Positions 1 through 8,000 of a stretch of DNA of 29,775 nucleotides are shown in pieces. The notes beneath the pieces are model-generated. The model had not been told where the DNA came from. It was given only the letters and a program-made list of their open reading frames with translations, and did not search any database. The stretch covers positions 1-29,775 of the forward strand of contig CAZMSZ010000047.1 of NCBI GenBank assembly GCA_964569055.1, written 5' to 3'. This DNA comes from JAWLGW01 sp964569055 (GTDB lineage Bacteria; Planctomycetota; J058). Every line of letters begins with the position of its first letter. Positions within the stretch are counted from its first letter, which is position 1. Made by a program: the position numbers and the translations under genes.

Positions 1-509
1 GCGCCCGTCACCACGGCCAAGCCGCCCCCGACCCCGGCCGCGACCGTGCTGAAGCTCGGCCCCTCTCCTTCGATGAGCTGCAGGTCGCCGAGCGGCACGC
101 TGTCGCGGTCACCGGGCACGACCACCTCGAGGAACTTGGGCGCCTCGGCGAGGTCGACCGTGACCTCGTAGGTCGCGTCCTCGACGATCATGAGGTAGCT
201 CCCGCGCTCGAGCTGGGGCGCGGTGAACTTGCCCTCGGCGTCGCTCACGGCGCGAGCCAGGATCACGCCGCTCAGCTTGTCCTTGAACAGGATCCGCTTG
301 CCGACCAGCGGGGTCTTGCCGTCGAGGTCGAGGAGCTGCCCCGGCACCTCGCCGATCCCCTCCTTGACGCCGAGCGGACCCTCGTGCTCGAGGGCGGCGT
401 CGGCGGCGCCGGCCACGCGCTCCACCTGCTGCGCGCGCAGCGACCAGATCGAAACCGGCAGGGCGATCGCGGCCACGGCCAGGGCCGTGATCCAACGCGG
501 CGTGCTCAT
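1..509 (-). CDS. Secreted/membrane-anchored protein with carboxypeptidase regulatory-like domain (partial)
   Basis: The gene begins at an ATG at 509 and runs off the left edge, so about 169 residues are visible. The first ~25 residues (MSTPRWITALAVAAIALPVS) form a signal peptide or membrane anchor. Residues ~50-140 read like a carboxypeptidase regulatory-like (CarboxypepD_reg) beta-sandwich, with the typical order of a GQLLDLDGKTPLVGKRI-type strand, SDAEGKFTAPQLERGSYLM and a valine-rich strand. The visible end (FSTVAAGVGGGLAVVTG) may be the start of a second membrane segment. A strong ribosome binding site (GGAGGA, about 9 nt upstream) supports the start. It lies 92 bases beyond the ligase-type gene on the same strand; a weak TTGGAG-18-TAGCAT promoter candidate sits at 571-542. 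The function is not known, but the position suggests a surface or periplasmic accessory of the polysaccharide operon. Confidence 0.75.
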   Translation of the reverse strand, partial: MSTPRWITALAVAAIALPVSIWSLRAQQVERVAGAADAALEHEGPLGVKEGIGEVPGQLLDLDGKTPLVGKRILFKDKLSGVILARAVSDAEGKFTAPQLERGSYLMIVEDATYEVTVDLAEAPKFLEVVVPGDRDSVPLGDLQLIEGEGPSFSTVAAGVGGGLAVVTG

Positions 510-601
510 GTGGGTGTCTCCTCCCCCAAGTCGTTCCCCGAATGCTAACTCAAGCCCTCCCCCGGCTCCAACCCCTCCCCGGCACCCGCGCGGGAGGCGA
601 G

Positions 602-2440
602 TCAGCGACGCGCCGCCGGGGCGGCTCCGGCCAGCCTCGCGATCCGCCCGGCCAGCTCGGCGTGGCGCAGGCTGGCGGGGGTCAGGCGCCGCGCGGCCCC
701 GAGCTCGCCCAGCGCCTCGAGCGCCGCCCCGCGGGCGGGGGCCGTGGCGCCGAGCCGGGCGGCCGTCAGCGCGTCGACCACGAGCTCCTCGGTGGCGGCG
801 AGGGTGCGCTCGGGGTCGAGCAGCTCGCGCGCCGCCGCCCGCGCGGCCTCGCGCTGGGCCAGCCGGGCTCGCCGCCAGATCAGGCGGGCGCGCTTGGCGT
901 GGAGGTCGGCCCGCCAGGGCCACAGCGCCAGACCGCGCTCGATCGCCCCGAGCTGCACCGCGACGGGCCGAGAGTCGCCCTGCGAGCGGCCCACGAAGGG
1001 CTCGGCCGCCCAGTCGCTCATGCCGCGGAGCACCCCGCCGCCCCCGAGCGCGACCAGCGCCAGGAGCAGCGCGGCGCCCCCCAGGCGACGCCGTGCGCGC
1101 GTGCGCGGCCGGATCCAGGCGGCCCCGCGCCGGCGCGCCGCGCCCCAGGCCAGGCCGAGCAGCGCGCTGGCCCACAGCGCGTTGGCGGGGATCCTCAGGT
1201 TGAAGTCGACGAGCGAGTGCACGGCCAGCGGGAGCAGCGCGCACAGGCACACCACCGCGGTCGCTCCCCCAAGCGCGCGATCGGGCCGCCGCGCCGATCG
1301 CCAGGCCCGGACCCAGGTGAGCCCGACTCCGAGCGCCAGCGCGGTGAACAGCGGCAGGCCGAGCTCGGCCAGGAGCTCGAGGTAGTCGTTGTGGGCGTGG
1401 CTCAGCACGCGGCCGGGCGCGTGCACGCTCTGGAAGTGCGGGTAGACCGCCTCGAACCCGCCGGCCCCGAAGCCGCTCAGCGGGAAGCTGGCGCCGATCC
1501 GCGCGGTGTCGAGCGCGAACGCGAGGCGGTTGGCGGCGGACGGCCCCCACTCCTCGCTGATCTTCAGGAAGCGGGTCATGAGCCGCTCGACCCCGATCGA
1601 ACCCACCCACAGCGCGGCCGCCGAGGCGGCGAGCCCGATCACCAGCCCCGCCCGCGCTCGTCCGCGCCCTGGGCGCGTGGTGAGCGCGAGCGCGAGCGCG
1701 GCGACGCCGAACAGGCAGGCCAGCACGCCCCCGCGCGAGAGCGTGGCCGCGAGGCCCACCGCCATGACCACGGCCGCGAACAGGAACAAGAGGCGCTGCG
1801 GGGTGGAGGGGTCGGTCGCCAGCGCGAGCAGGCGCAGGCGCAGCCCGCCGCGCTCGGGGACCGGCCGGCCGCGCGGGATCAGCGCGGCCAGGCCGAGCGC
1901 GGCCGGGATCGCCATGCCGAGCAGGCCCGCGAGGTGGGTCGGGCTGACGTAGGTGCCCGAGGCGCGGGTTGGGTTGCTCGGGGTGGGGACGCCCAGGATC
2001 GCGCCCTGGCCGTGGTAGACGCGGAACAGCCCGTACAGCGTCTCGAGCGCGCCGAGGGCCACCAGGACGACCAGCAGGGGCCGCGCGCGCCCGAGCCGCC
2101 CCAACCGCGCGGCGAGCAGGAACGCGAGCAGGTAGCTGCCGCCCTTGAGGAGCGCGTCGAGGGTGCCCGGCAGGTCGAGGGTGAGCGGGCGCCAGCCGCC
2201 GGCCCCGTACTCGGGGAGCGCGGCCAGGAGCAGCCGATCGGCCGTGGGCGAGAACAGCGCCACCAGGGCCGCCGGCAGCGGCAGGAGCTGCGCGAGCACG
2301 CCCGCCCCGACCAGCGCGGCCGCGAACACCACCGGCGCCCGCTCGACCTCGACCCCGCCGCGCCGGAAGCCCGCCCCCAGCCCCGAGGCCCACAGCGCGG
2401 CCAGGGTCACGGCGAGCGCGCCCCAGGCCCAGGCCTGCAC
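602..2440 (-). CDS. O-antigen ligase/polymerase family membrane protein (Wzy_C) with C-terminal helical region
   Basis: This is a protein of at least 612 residues with ten or more hydrophobic segments over residues ~1-430. The pattern of the O-antigen ligase (Wzy_C) family is visible: a large extracytoplasmic loop near residues ~310-350 containing FGAGGFEAVYPHFQSV and HAHNDYLELLAELG, the His/Asn-rich signature of this family. Residues ~450-612 are Ala/Arg-rich and helical, probably TPR-like. The protein would polymerise the glycan or ligate it to its acceptor at the outer face of the inner membrane. The given start is a GTG at 2440, but it falls inside the first hydrophobic segment. The frame stays open back to the wzc-like stop at 2639 with no ATG, GTG or TTG, and it encodes further typical N-terminal residues (LWGLAALLAFAPLAFAAV). 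The true start is therefore probably upstream, perhaps a CTG. It is the second such enzyme here, alongside the one at 15675. Confidence 0.85.
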   Translation of the reverse strand: MQAWAWGALAVTLAALWASGLGAGFRRGGVEVERAPVVFAAALVGAGVLAQLLPLPAALVALFSPTADRLLLAALPEYGAGGWRPLTLDLPGTLDALLKGGSYLLAFLLAARLGRLGRARPLLVVLVALGALETLYGLFRVYHGQGAILGVPTPSNPTRASGTYVSPTHLAGLLGMAIPAALGLAALIPRGRPVPERGGLRLRLLALATDPSTPQRLLFLFAAVVMAVGLAATLSRGGVLACLFGVAALALALTTRPGRGRARAGLVIGLAASAAALWVGSIGVERLMTRFLKISEEWGPSAANRLAFALDTARIGASFPLSGFGAGGFEAVYPHFQSVHAPGRVLSHAHNDYLELLAELGLPLFTALALGVGLTWVRAWRSARRPDRALGGATAVVCLCALLPLAVHSLVDFNLRIPANALWASALLGLAWGAARRRGAAWIRPRTRARRRLGGAALLLALVALGGGGVLRGMSDWAAEPFVGRSQGDSRPVAVQLGAIERGLALWPWRADLHAKRARLIWRRARLAQREAARAAARELLDPERTLAATEELVVDALTAARLGATAPARGAALEALGELGAARRLTPASLRHAELAGRIARLAGAAPAARR

Positions 2441-2541
2441 GGCCGCGAAGGCGAGCGGCGCGAACGCGAGCAGCGCGGCCAGCCCCCAGAGCTGAGCGTG
2501 CTCCGCCAGCCCGAGCGGCGCGCTCCTCGCGCGCGCCGCCA

Positions 2542-2566
2542 GCGCGCCCGCGCGGCGCGGGCGCGC
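2542..2566 (-). other. Very GC-rich 12-bp inverted repeat between the wzc-like and ligase-type genes
   Basis: The arms 2542-2553 and 2555-2566 are perfect complements, separated by one base, so an RNA copy would fold into a hairpin with a small loop. It lies in the stretch after the co-polymerase stop codon and before any recognisable start of the ligase-type gene. No U-run follows, so it is not a standard terminator. It might reduce downstream expression or protect the message, or it might simply reflect the extreme GC of the stretch. Confidence 0.4.
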
Positions 2567-2638
2567 CCGCGCGCTCGCGCTGCTCGCCGCGCTCGAGCCG
2601 CGCTGCCGGCCCCCGAGGCCGCCGCTCCGGCTCAGGCG

Positions 2639-4858
2639 CTACCCCGCGTGGCCGTTGCGCGGCCGCTGCCCGTAGCTGTAGCCGTAGCCGTAGCCGTAGC
2701 CATAGCCATAGCCCTTGCCGTAGCTGCGCGAGGGGACGTCGACGTTGTTGAGGACCACGCCGACCACGCGCGCGTCGACCCCCGCGAGGTGCTCGATCCC
2801 CTGCCGCGCCAGCGCGCCGGGGGTGACGTAGGCCCGGCACACGAACAGGACGTTGCGCGCCTGCGCCGCCACGATCGTGGGGTCGGCCAGGAAGGTCGGC
2901 GGGGCGTCGAGGAGCACCCAGTCGTAGCGCTCCTCGCAGGCCGCGAGGAGCTGGCCCATGCGCTCCCCGTTGAGCAGGTCGGCGGGGTTGGGCGGCGAGG
3001 GCCCGCGGGGCAGCACGCTGAGGTTCTCGACCTCGGGCGCCGCCACCGCGAGCTCGCCCAGGGCCGAGATCGGCTGCTCGCCGGCGAGGAGGTCGGCTAG
3101 CCCGCGCTCGTTGGCGACCCCGAAGATCGGGTGCAGCCGCCCCTTGCGCAGGTCGGCGTCGACCAGGAGCACCCGCTTGCCGAGCTGCGCCAGCGCGATC
3201 GCGAGGTTGGCCGAGACGGTGGTCTTGCCGTCCCCGGGCAGCGTGCTCGTGATCACCAGCGCTCGGGTCGCGCCAGGCCCGCTCGAGGGCACCCCGAACG
3301 AGACCCCGGTCCGCACCTGCCGGAACGCCTCGGCGAGCGGCGAGCGCGGGTCGCGCAGCGGCAAGGTCTCGAGCGGCAGGCCGTCTTGGAGCTCGTCCTC
3401 CACCGGCGGCACGAAGCCCAGCACCGAGAGCCCGAGCAGCCGCTCCACGTCCTCCTTGGTCTTGATCGAGCGGTCGAGGTAGTCGACCAAGAAGCAGAGC
3501 CCGATCCCGCCGAACAGCCCCAGCATGCCGGCCAGCGCGAGGTTCCGCACCTTGCGCGGCTCCACCGGCTCGAGCGGCGGCTCGGCCCGGTCGATCACGA
3601 ACACGTTCTGCTCGTCGCTCCCGGTGGTGGCCGCGAGCTCGATCTCCTGGATCCGCTCGATCACGGCCTGGTAGGTCTTGCTGAGCGTCTCGTGCGCCTG
3701 CTGCTGCAGCCGGTACTCGGCGAGGTGCGCGTTGGTCTCGAACAGCACCTCGGTCTGCGCCGCGATCTCGGCCTGGAGCGCCTGTTCGGCCGCGCGCGCC
3801 GCCTGCGCCCGCCCCTGCAGCCGGGCCAGCTCGCCCGCGAACGCCAGGTCGCCCGCCTGCGCGAGCCGCTCGCGCGCCGCGGCCAGCCGCCGCTCGAGCG
3901 CGACCACCTGCGGGTGATCGGGCTTGAGCCGGTCCGAGAGGCTGGCCCGCTCGGCCTCGAGCTGCGCGAGCTGCATGTAGAGCTGGCCGTGCACCCAGAA
4001 CCGGTCGTAGCCGCCCGCGCGCTCGCCGACGAAGGTGCCGGCCTCCGTGGCGGCTGCGAGCTCGCTCTCGGCCGTGACCCGCTTGGCCTGGGCGGCCACG
4101 AGCTGCTTGCTCAGCTCCTCGAGCCGGACCGACGCCGCGGTCTGGGTCTCGTCCACGGCGACCAGCCGGTGCTCGACCTTGTAGCGCTCGAGGGCGTTGG
4201 CCGCCCGCTCGGTCTCGATCCGCAGCTCCTTGGCGCGCTCGCGGAGCTGCCGCAGCCCGGCGTCGGAGATCCCAAGCGCCCGCTGCCGGTTGTCGCGGAT
4301 GTAGCTGTCGACGACGGCGTTGGCGACCCTCGCCGCCTCGTGCGGGTCCGGCGAGCGAAAGCCGACCTTGACCAAGCGGCTGTCGAGCGAGGGCTTGACG
4401 ACCAAGTGTTCGTCCAGGAACTCCTTGAGCGACATGCGGCTCGAGAAGCCGAGGCCCTGATAGACCGGCTCGCCGATCCGGCGGGAGGCGAGGATCTCGT
4501 GCTGCGTCTTGTAGTAGTCCTTGAGGCCGCCCAGCCCGCCGGTCGGGTCGTAGAGGTCCTCGACCTTGGCGACGTTGACCTGCTGCGGCTCGATCAGGAG
4601 CAGCGCCTCGCCCTGGTAGATCGGGGTCTTGGTGAACGTGTACACCGCGCCCAGCCCGAACGCGATCAAGAAGAACGCGACCAGGAACCACCGCCGCGCC
4701 AGCACGACCTCCAGGTAGTCGCGGAGGTGGAGCTCCCCCTGGCCGCCCTCCTCGCCGAAGGGGGCCTGGATCGCGCCTGCGGGCGCGAGCTCGGCGGCCG
4801 GCGGTCGCGCGGTGAAGCGCGCCCCCGGCTCAGAAGAGCGAGGCCAGGTTGAATCCAA
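2639..4858 (-). CDS. Polysaccharide co-polymerase with fused bacterial tyrosine kinase (Wzc/ExoP/GumC type)
   Basis: This 739-residue protein sits in the inner membrane, controls polymer length and couples synthesis to the Wza channel. After a ~45-residue cytoplasmic lead come TM1 (~57-74), a long periplasmic coiled-coil region (~75-435, Wzz fold) and TM2 (~436-460). The cytoplasmic BY-kinase follows, with Walker A (STLPGDGKTT, ~535-545), Walker A' (VLLVDADLR) and Walker B (DWVLLDAPP, ~645). The tail carries eight tyrosines in a Gly-Tyr run, the autophosphorylation cluster. All kinase motifs are present, so it should be active; no partner phosphatase is visible in the window. The ATG at 4858 overlaps the end of the wza-like gene by 29 bases, indicating translational coupling. 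Fusion of kinase and co-polymerase in one chain is the arrangement usual in Gram-negative bacteria. Confidence 0.93.
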   Translation of the reverse strand: MDSTWPRSSEPGARFTARPPAAELAPAGAIQAPFGEEGGQGELHLRDYLEVVLARRWFLVAFFLIAFGLGAVYTFTKTPIYQGEALLLIEPQQVNVAKVEDLYDPTGGLGGLKDYYKTQHEILASRRIGEPVYQGLGFSSRMSLKEFLDEHLVVKPSLDSRLVKVGFRSPDPHEAARVANAVVDSYIRDNRQRALGISDAGLRQLRERAKELRIETERAANALERYKVEHRLVAVDETQTAASVRLEELSKQLVAAQAKRVTAESELAAATEAGTFVGERAGGYDRFWVHGQLYMQLAQLEAERASLSDRLKPDHPQVVALERRLAAARERLAQAGDLAFAGELARLQGRAQAARAAEQALQAEIAAQTEVLFETNAHLAEYRLQQQAHETLSKTYQAVIERIQEIELAATTGSDEQNVFVIDRAEPPLEPVEPRKVRNLALAGMLGLFGGIGLCFLVDYLDRSIKTKEDVERLLGLSVLGFVPPVEDELQDGLPLETLPLRDPRSPLAEAFRQVRTGVSFGVPSSGPGATRALVITSTLPGDGKTTVSANLAIALAQLGKRVLLVDADLRKGRLHPIFGVANERGLADLLAGEQPISALGELAVAAPEVENLSVLPRGPSPPNPADLLNGERMGQLLAACEERYDWVLLDAPPTFLADPTIVAAQARNVLFVCRAYVTPGALARQGIEHLAGVDARVVGVVLNNVDVPSRSYGKGYGYGYGYGYGYSYGQRPRNGHAG
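2671..2714 (-). repeat. Hexanucleotide tandem repeat encoding the Gly-Tyr tail of the tyrosine kinase
   Basis: About seven near-identical 6-bp units (GGCTAC/GGCTAT on the coding strand) encode the alternating Gly-Tyr run at the end of the Wzc-like protein. Because the unit is 6 bp, gain or loss of copies would keep the frame and change only the number of phosphorylatable tyrosines. Confidence 0.8.
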
Positions 4859-5849
4859 CGTTCAAGAACCCGCGGAAGAAGTCGTAAGCCCCGACCGCCA
4901 CGTAGCGGGCCGTGGTCTGTTGCACCTCGACGATATCGCCGCCCCGGAGCGGCAAGTCGTGCGCGCGCCCCTCCGAGATCGCGACCAGGTCGACGTGGAG
5001 CACGGTCTCGCCCCCGTCGGGTCGCCGCCGCCGCACGAACGTCTCGCTGGGCGAGGCGTCGGGGATCTGGAGGCCGCCGGCGAGCGCGATCGCGCCCAGG
5101 ACGGTCAGGCGGCGGTGGAGCCGGAACTCGCCCGGCTTGGTCACGTAGCCCACGACGTGGATCGCCGGGGCGGGGAGCACCTGCAGCACGTCCCCGTTGC
5201 CGAGCACCTGGTTGTTCTCGAGCTCGCCGTAGGCCAGCCCTTCGAGCGAGACCTCGACCGCCTGCGGCGACCCCTCGGGAACGTGGCGGAATAGGAGCGC
5301 CTGCGCTCCCGCCTCGCGGCTGAGGCCGCCGGCTAGCGCCAGAGCCTCGGTGAGCGAGACCGCGTTGCGCTCGAGCTCCTTGACCCCCGGCTCCTCCACG
5401 GCTCCGAGCACCGCGATCCGCCGCGCCTTGTAGTGGGCGACCGAGAGCGTGACCTGCGGGTCATGCAGGTAGCGCTCGCCCAGCCGCCGCACCAGCTCGC
5501 GCCGGAGCGCGTCGGGCGTCCGCCCGGCGGCCTGCACACGCCCCGCCAGGGGCACGGCCACGTACCCCTCCGGGCCGACCGTGAGCTCGAGGTCGCTCCA
5601 CTGCCCGGCCCGCTCGAGGTCGAGCACCCGCAGCGCGAGGACGTCCTCGGGCCCGATCTCGTAGTGGCGGGAGGGGTCGAGGAGCGCGCCCGCGCCGCCC
5701 GCGAGCGCGCCCGACACCTCGAGCGGCGCGTGCACCGGCTGCAAGGCCAGGCTGGCCTCGTTCACGCGCTGGCTGGAGGCGCAGCCGGCGAGGAGCGGCA
5801 GCGCGGCGGCGAGGCTCGCGGCGAGCATGGTGACGGTAGGTTGGCGCAT
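4830..5849 (-). CDS. Outer-membrane polysaccharide export lipoprotein (Wza/GumB type)
   Basis: This ~339-residue protein starts with a lipoprotein signal peptide whose lipobox is LLAG-C (Cys ~23), so it would be lipidated and sent to the outer membrane, where Wza-family octamers form the export channel. From about residue 55 the polysaccharide export domain (YEIGPEDVLALRVLDLE, VGPEGYVAVPLAG, LHDPQVTLSV) is followed by two SLBB-type segments (RRIAVLGAVEEPGVKEL and AIHVVGYVTKPGEFRLHRRL). The C-terminal end (ARYVAVGAYDFFRGFLNVGF) could be the amphipathic outer-membrane helix. An upstream in-frame GTG at 5873 is possible, but the ATG at 5849 gives a cleaner signal peptide. It lies 81 bases after the dehydratase gene and overlaps the co-polymerase gene, its functional partner. 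Confidence 0.92.
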   Translation of the reverse strand: MRQPTVTMLAASLAAALPLLAGCASSQRVNEASLALQPVHAPLEVSGALAGGAGALLDPSRHYEIGPEDVLALRVLDLERAGQWSDLELTVGPEGYVAVPLAGRVQAAGRTPDALRRELVRRLGERYLHDPQVTLSVAHYKARRIAVLGAVEEPGVKELERNAVSLTEALALAGGLSREAGAQALLFRHVPEGSPQAVEVSLEGLAYGELENNQVLGNGDVLQVLPAPAIHVVGYVTKPGEFRLHRRLTVLGAIALAGGLQIPDASPSETFVRRRRPDGGETVLHVDLVAISEGRAHDLPLRGGDIVEVQQTTARYVAVGAYDFFRGFLNVGFNLASLF

Positions 5850-5930
5850 GAGGGCCCCGAACAGAATCCCCACGAAGACCGAAGGTCCGGGACTCTACCG
5901 GGCCGGCCGGTGACCATCAATGCGGCAGCT

Positions 5931-8000
5931 TCAGCCGATGGGGCGCGAGGCCGGCCGGAGCGGGAACACTGGCTTGGTGCGCGGGGGCGTCTCCGCCGCC
6001 CCCTGCGCGCCATGGCCCTCGTCCCCGCCGCCTTCACGGCCGCGCTCGCCAACCGAGACGTTCCCGTTCGAGGCCGGCTCGCTCGACGCGGGCTCGCCCG
6101 CCCCGGCGGTGAAGTCGGCGCCGCTGAACTCGGGGATCGCGTCCTTGAGCACCCGCCGCACGGCCGCCCCGTCGCCGTAGCAAGCCGCGCGGGCCGCCTC
6201 GAGGTGGCGCAGCACGTCCTCCCAGGCGTAGGGGCGGAGCTTGCCCACGAAGATCTTGGGGTGCTTGGTCCGGTCGGCGTGCTCGTCGGTGGTGGAGAGC
6301 TCCTCGAACAGCTTCTCGCCCGGGCGGACGCCGGTGAACTCGATCTCGACGTCCTCGTCGGGCCGCAGCCCCGAGAGGCGGATCAGGTCGCGGGCGAGGT
6401 CGACGATCTTGACCGGCTCGCCCATGTCGAGCACGAAGATCTCGCCGCCCTCCCCCATGGATGCGGCCTGCAGGATCAACTGCGCGGCCTCGGGGATCGT
6501 CATGAAGTAGCGGGTCATGTCGGGGTGCGTGACGGTGACGGGCCCCCCCGCGGCGATCTGCTGCTTGAAGATCGGGACCACGCTGCCCGCCGAGCCGAGC
6601 ACGTTCCCGAACCGGACCGTGACGAATCGGGTGGAGCTCCGCTGCGAGAGAGCCTGCACGTAGATCTCGGCCAGCCGCTTGGTCGCACCCATGACGGAGG
6701 TGGGGTTCACGGCCTTGTCCGTCGAGACCATGACGAACGCCTCGGCCCCTTGCTCGTGGGCGAGGTCCGCCACGACCCGGGTCCCGAGCACGTTGTTCTC
6801 GAGCGCCTCGGCGGCGTTCCACTCGACCATCGGCACGTGCTTGTGCGCCGCCGCGTGGAACACCACGGTCGGCTGGTGCTCCACGAACAGCGCCCGCATG
6901 CGCTCCACATCGCGCGCGTCCACCAGGCACGGCACCAGCGAGGCCCCCCCGCCTTGGGCGCGCAGCTCCCGGTGGATCTCGAACAGGTTGTTCTCGGCCC
7001 GCTCCGCCAGGATCAGCGCCCGCGGCGAGAACCGCGCGATCTGCCGGCACAGCTCCGAGCCAATGCTCCCCCCCGCCCCGGTCACCAGGACCACCCGATC
7101 GCGCACCACCCCGGCCGCGATCGCCTCCTCGTCGAGCACCACCGGCTCCCGCCCGAGCAGGTCCTCGATCGCCACGTCGCGGATCGAGGACAGGTTCACC
7201 TGCCCGCCCACGATCTCGTAGATCCCCGGGATGATCTTGGCGGGCAGGCCGGCCGCCTCGCACAGCGCCTTGATCCGCCGGATCGTGGAGCCGGGCGCGT
7301 TGGCGATCGTGATCAAGACCTGCCGCGCGCCGTGCTGCCGGCAGAGCTCGGTCAGCCGCTCGGTCGACCCGACCACCGGCAGCCCGTTGACCAGCAGCCC
7401 GTGCTTGCCCGGATCGTCGTCGAGGAACCCGATCGGCTCGATCCCGAGGTTGGGCCAGTGGTGGATCTCCTTGGTAACGAGGTGCCCGGCGGATCCGGCT
7501 CCAACGAGCATGGTCGGGACCCGCTTGCCGCCCGAGCGCACGAGCCTCGCCTTGGACTCGCGGCTCTCGTGCTGAAGGCGGCGGAGGACTCTGACGCCGA
7601 CTATGGTCAGGAATGCCAGGGCGAAGTCGGCCAGGATCACCCCCAGCGGGACGAGCGCGTAGCGAGCCCAGCCGAACCACGTGACGCTGAGGACCGAGAC
7701 CCAGCGGGCCACGGCCAAGACGACCGCCGCCAACGCGACGCCAAGGAAGATCCGCCTGGCCTCGGGCACGCTGACGTGCCGCCACGAGAAGCGCGGCACG
7801 TCGAGCATGCTGAGGATGACGAACTGAAGCCCGACGACCCAAGGCCAGGCGAAGAAGGCCCGCTTGATCATGTCGAACGGGAGGTCCCAGTCGAAGCGGA
7901 TCATCCACGCGAGCCAGAACGCCAGGGACAGAGCCGCGATGTCGAGCATCAATCGCGTGGCACGAGCCAGGTTCGGCCTGCTGATGACGCCCTCGGTCAC
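5931..8000 (-). CDS. Membrane-bound nucleotide-sugar 4,6-dehydratase/epimerase (CapD/WbpM/PglF type)
   Basis: This 689-residue protein has four TM helices (~18-133), a first Rossmann-like domain (~150-270) and a second, catalytic SDR domain. The latter has the NAD(P)-binding motif TGAGGSIG (~306-314) and the STDKAVNP...MGATK stretch (~425-440). Met replaces the usual SDR Tyr there, which is characteristic of the large membrane dehydratases acting on UDP-GlcNAc (WbpM, FlaA1, PglF). The likely reaction gives UDP-4-keto-6-deoxy-GlcNAc, a substrate for the aminotransferase at 19474. The GTG start at 8000 overlaps the preceding stop codon (GTGA). The last ~60 residues are a low-complexity Glu/Gly/Pro tail. 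Codon composition changes abruptly near 7425: roughly the first 190 codons have many more A/T third positions than the rest, so the gene looks mosaic. The precise sugar product is inferred. Confidence 0.9.
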   Translation of the reverse strand: MTEGVISRPNLARATRLMLDIAALSLAFWLAWMIRFDWDLPFDMIKRAFFAWPWVVGLQFVILSMLDVPRFSWRHVSVPEARRIFLGVALAAVVLAVARWVSVLSVTWFGWARYALVPLGVILADFALAFLTIVGVRVLRRLQHESRESKARLVRSGGKRVPTMLVGAGSAGHLVTKEIHHWPNLGIEPIGFLDDDPGKHGLLVNGLPVVGSTERLTELCRQHGARQVLITIANAPGSTIRRIKALCEAAGLPAKIIPGIYEIVGGQVNLSSIRDVAIEDLLGREPVVLDEEAIAAGVVRDRVVLVTGAGGSIGSELCRQIARFSPRALILAERAENNLFEIHRELRAQGGGASLVPCLVDARDVERMRALFVEHQPTVVFHAAAHKHVPMVEWNAAEALENNVLGTRVVADLAHEQGAEAFVMVSTDKAVNPTSVMGATKRLAEIYVQALSQRSSTRFVTVRFGNVLGSAGSVVPIFKQQIAAGGPVTVTHPDMTRYFMTIPEAAQLILQAASMGEGGEIFVLDMGEPVKIVDLARDLIRLSGLRPDEDVEIEFTGVRPGEKLFEELSTTDEHADRTKHPKIFVGKLRPYAWEDVLRHLEAARAACYGDGAAVRRVLKDAIPEFSGADFTAGAGEPASSEPASNGNVSVGERGREGGGDEGHGAQGAAETPPRTKPVFPLRPASRPIG

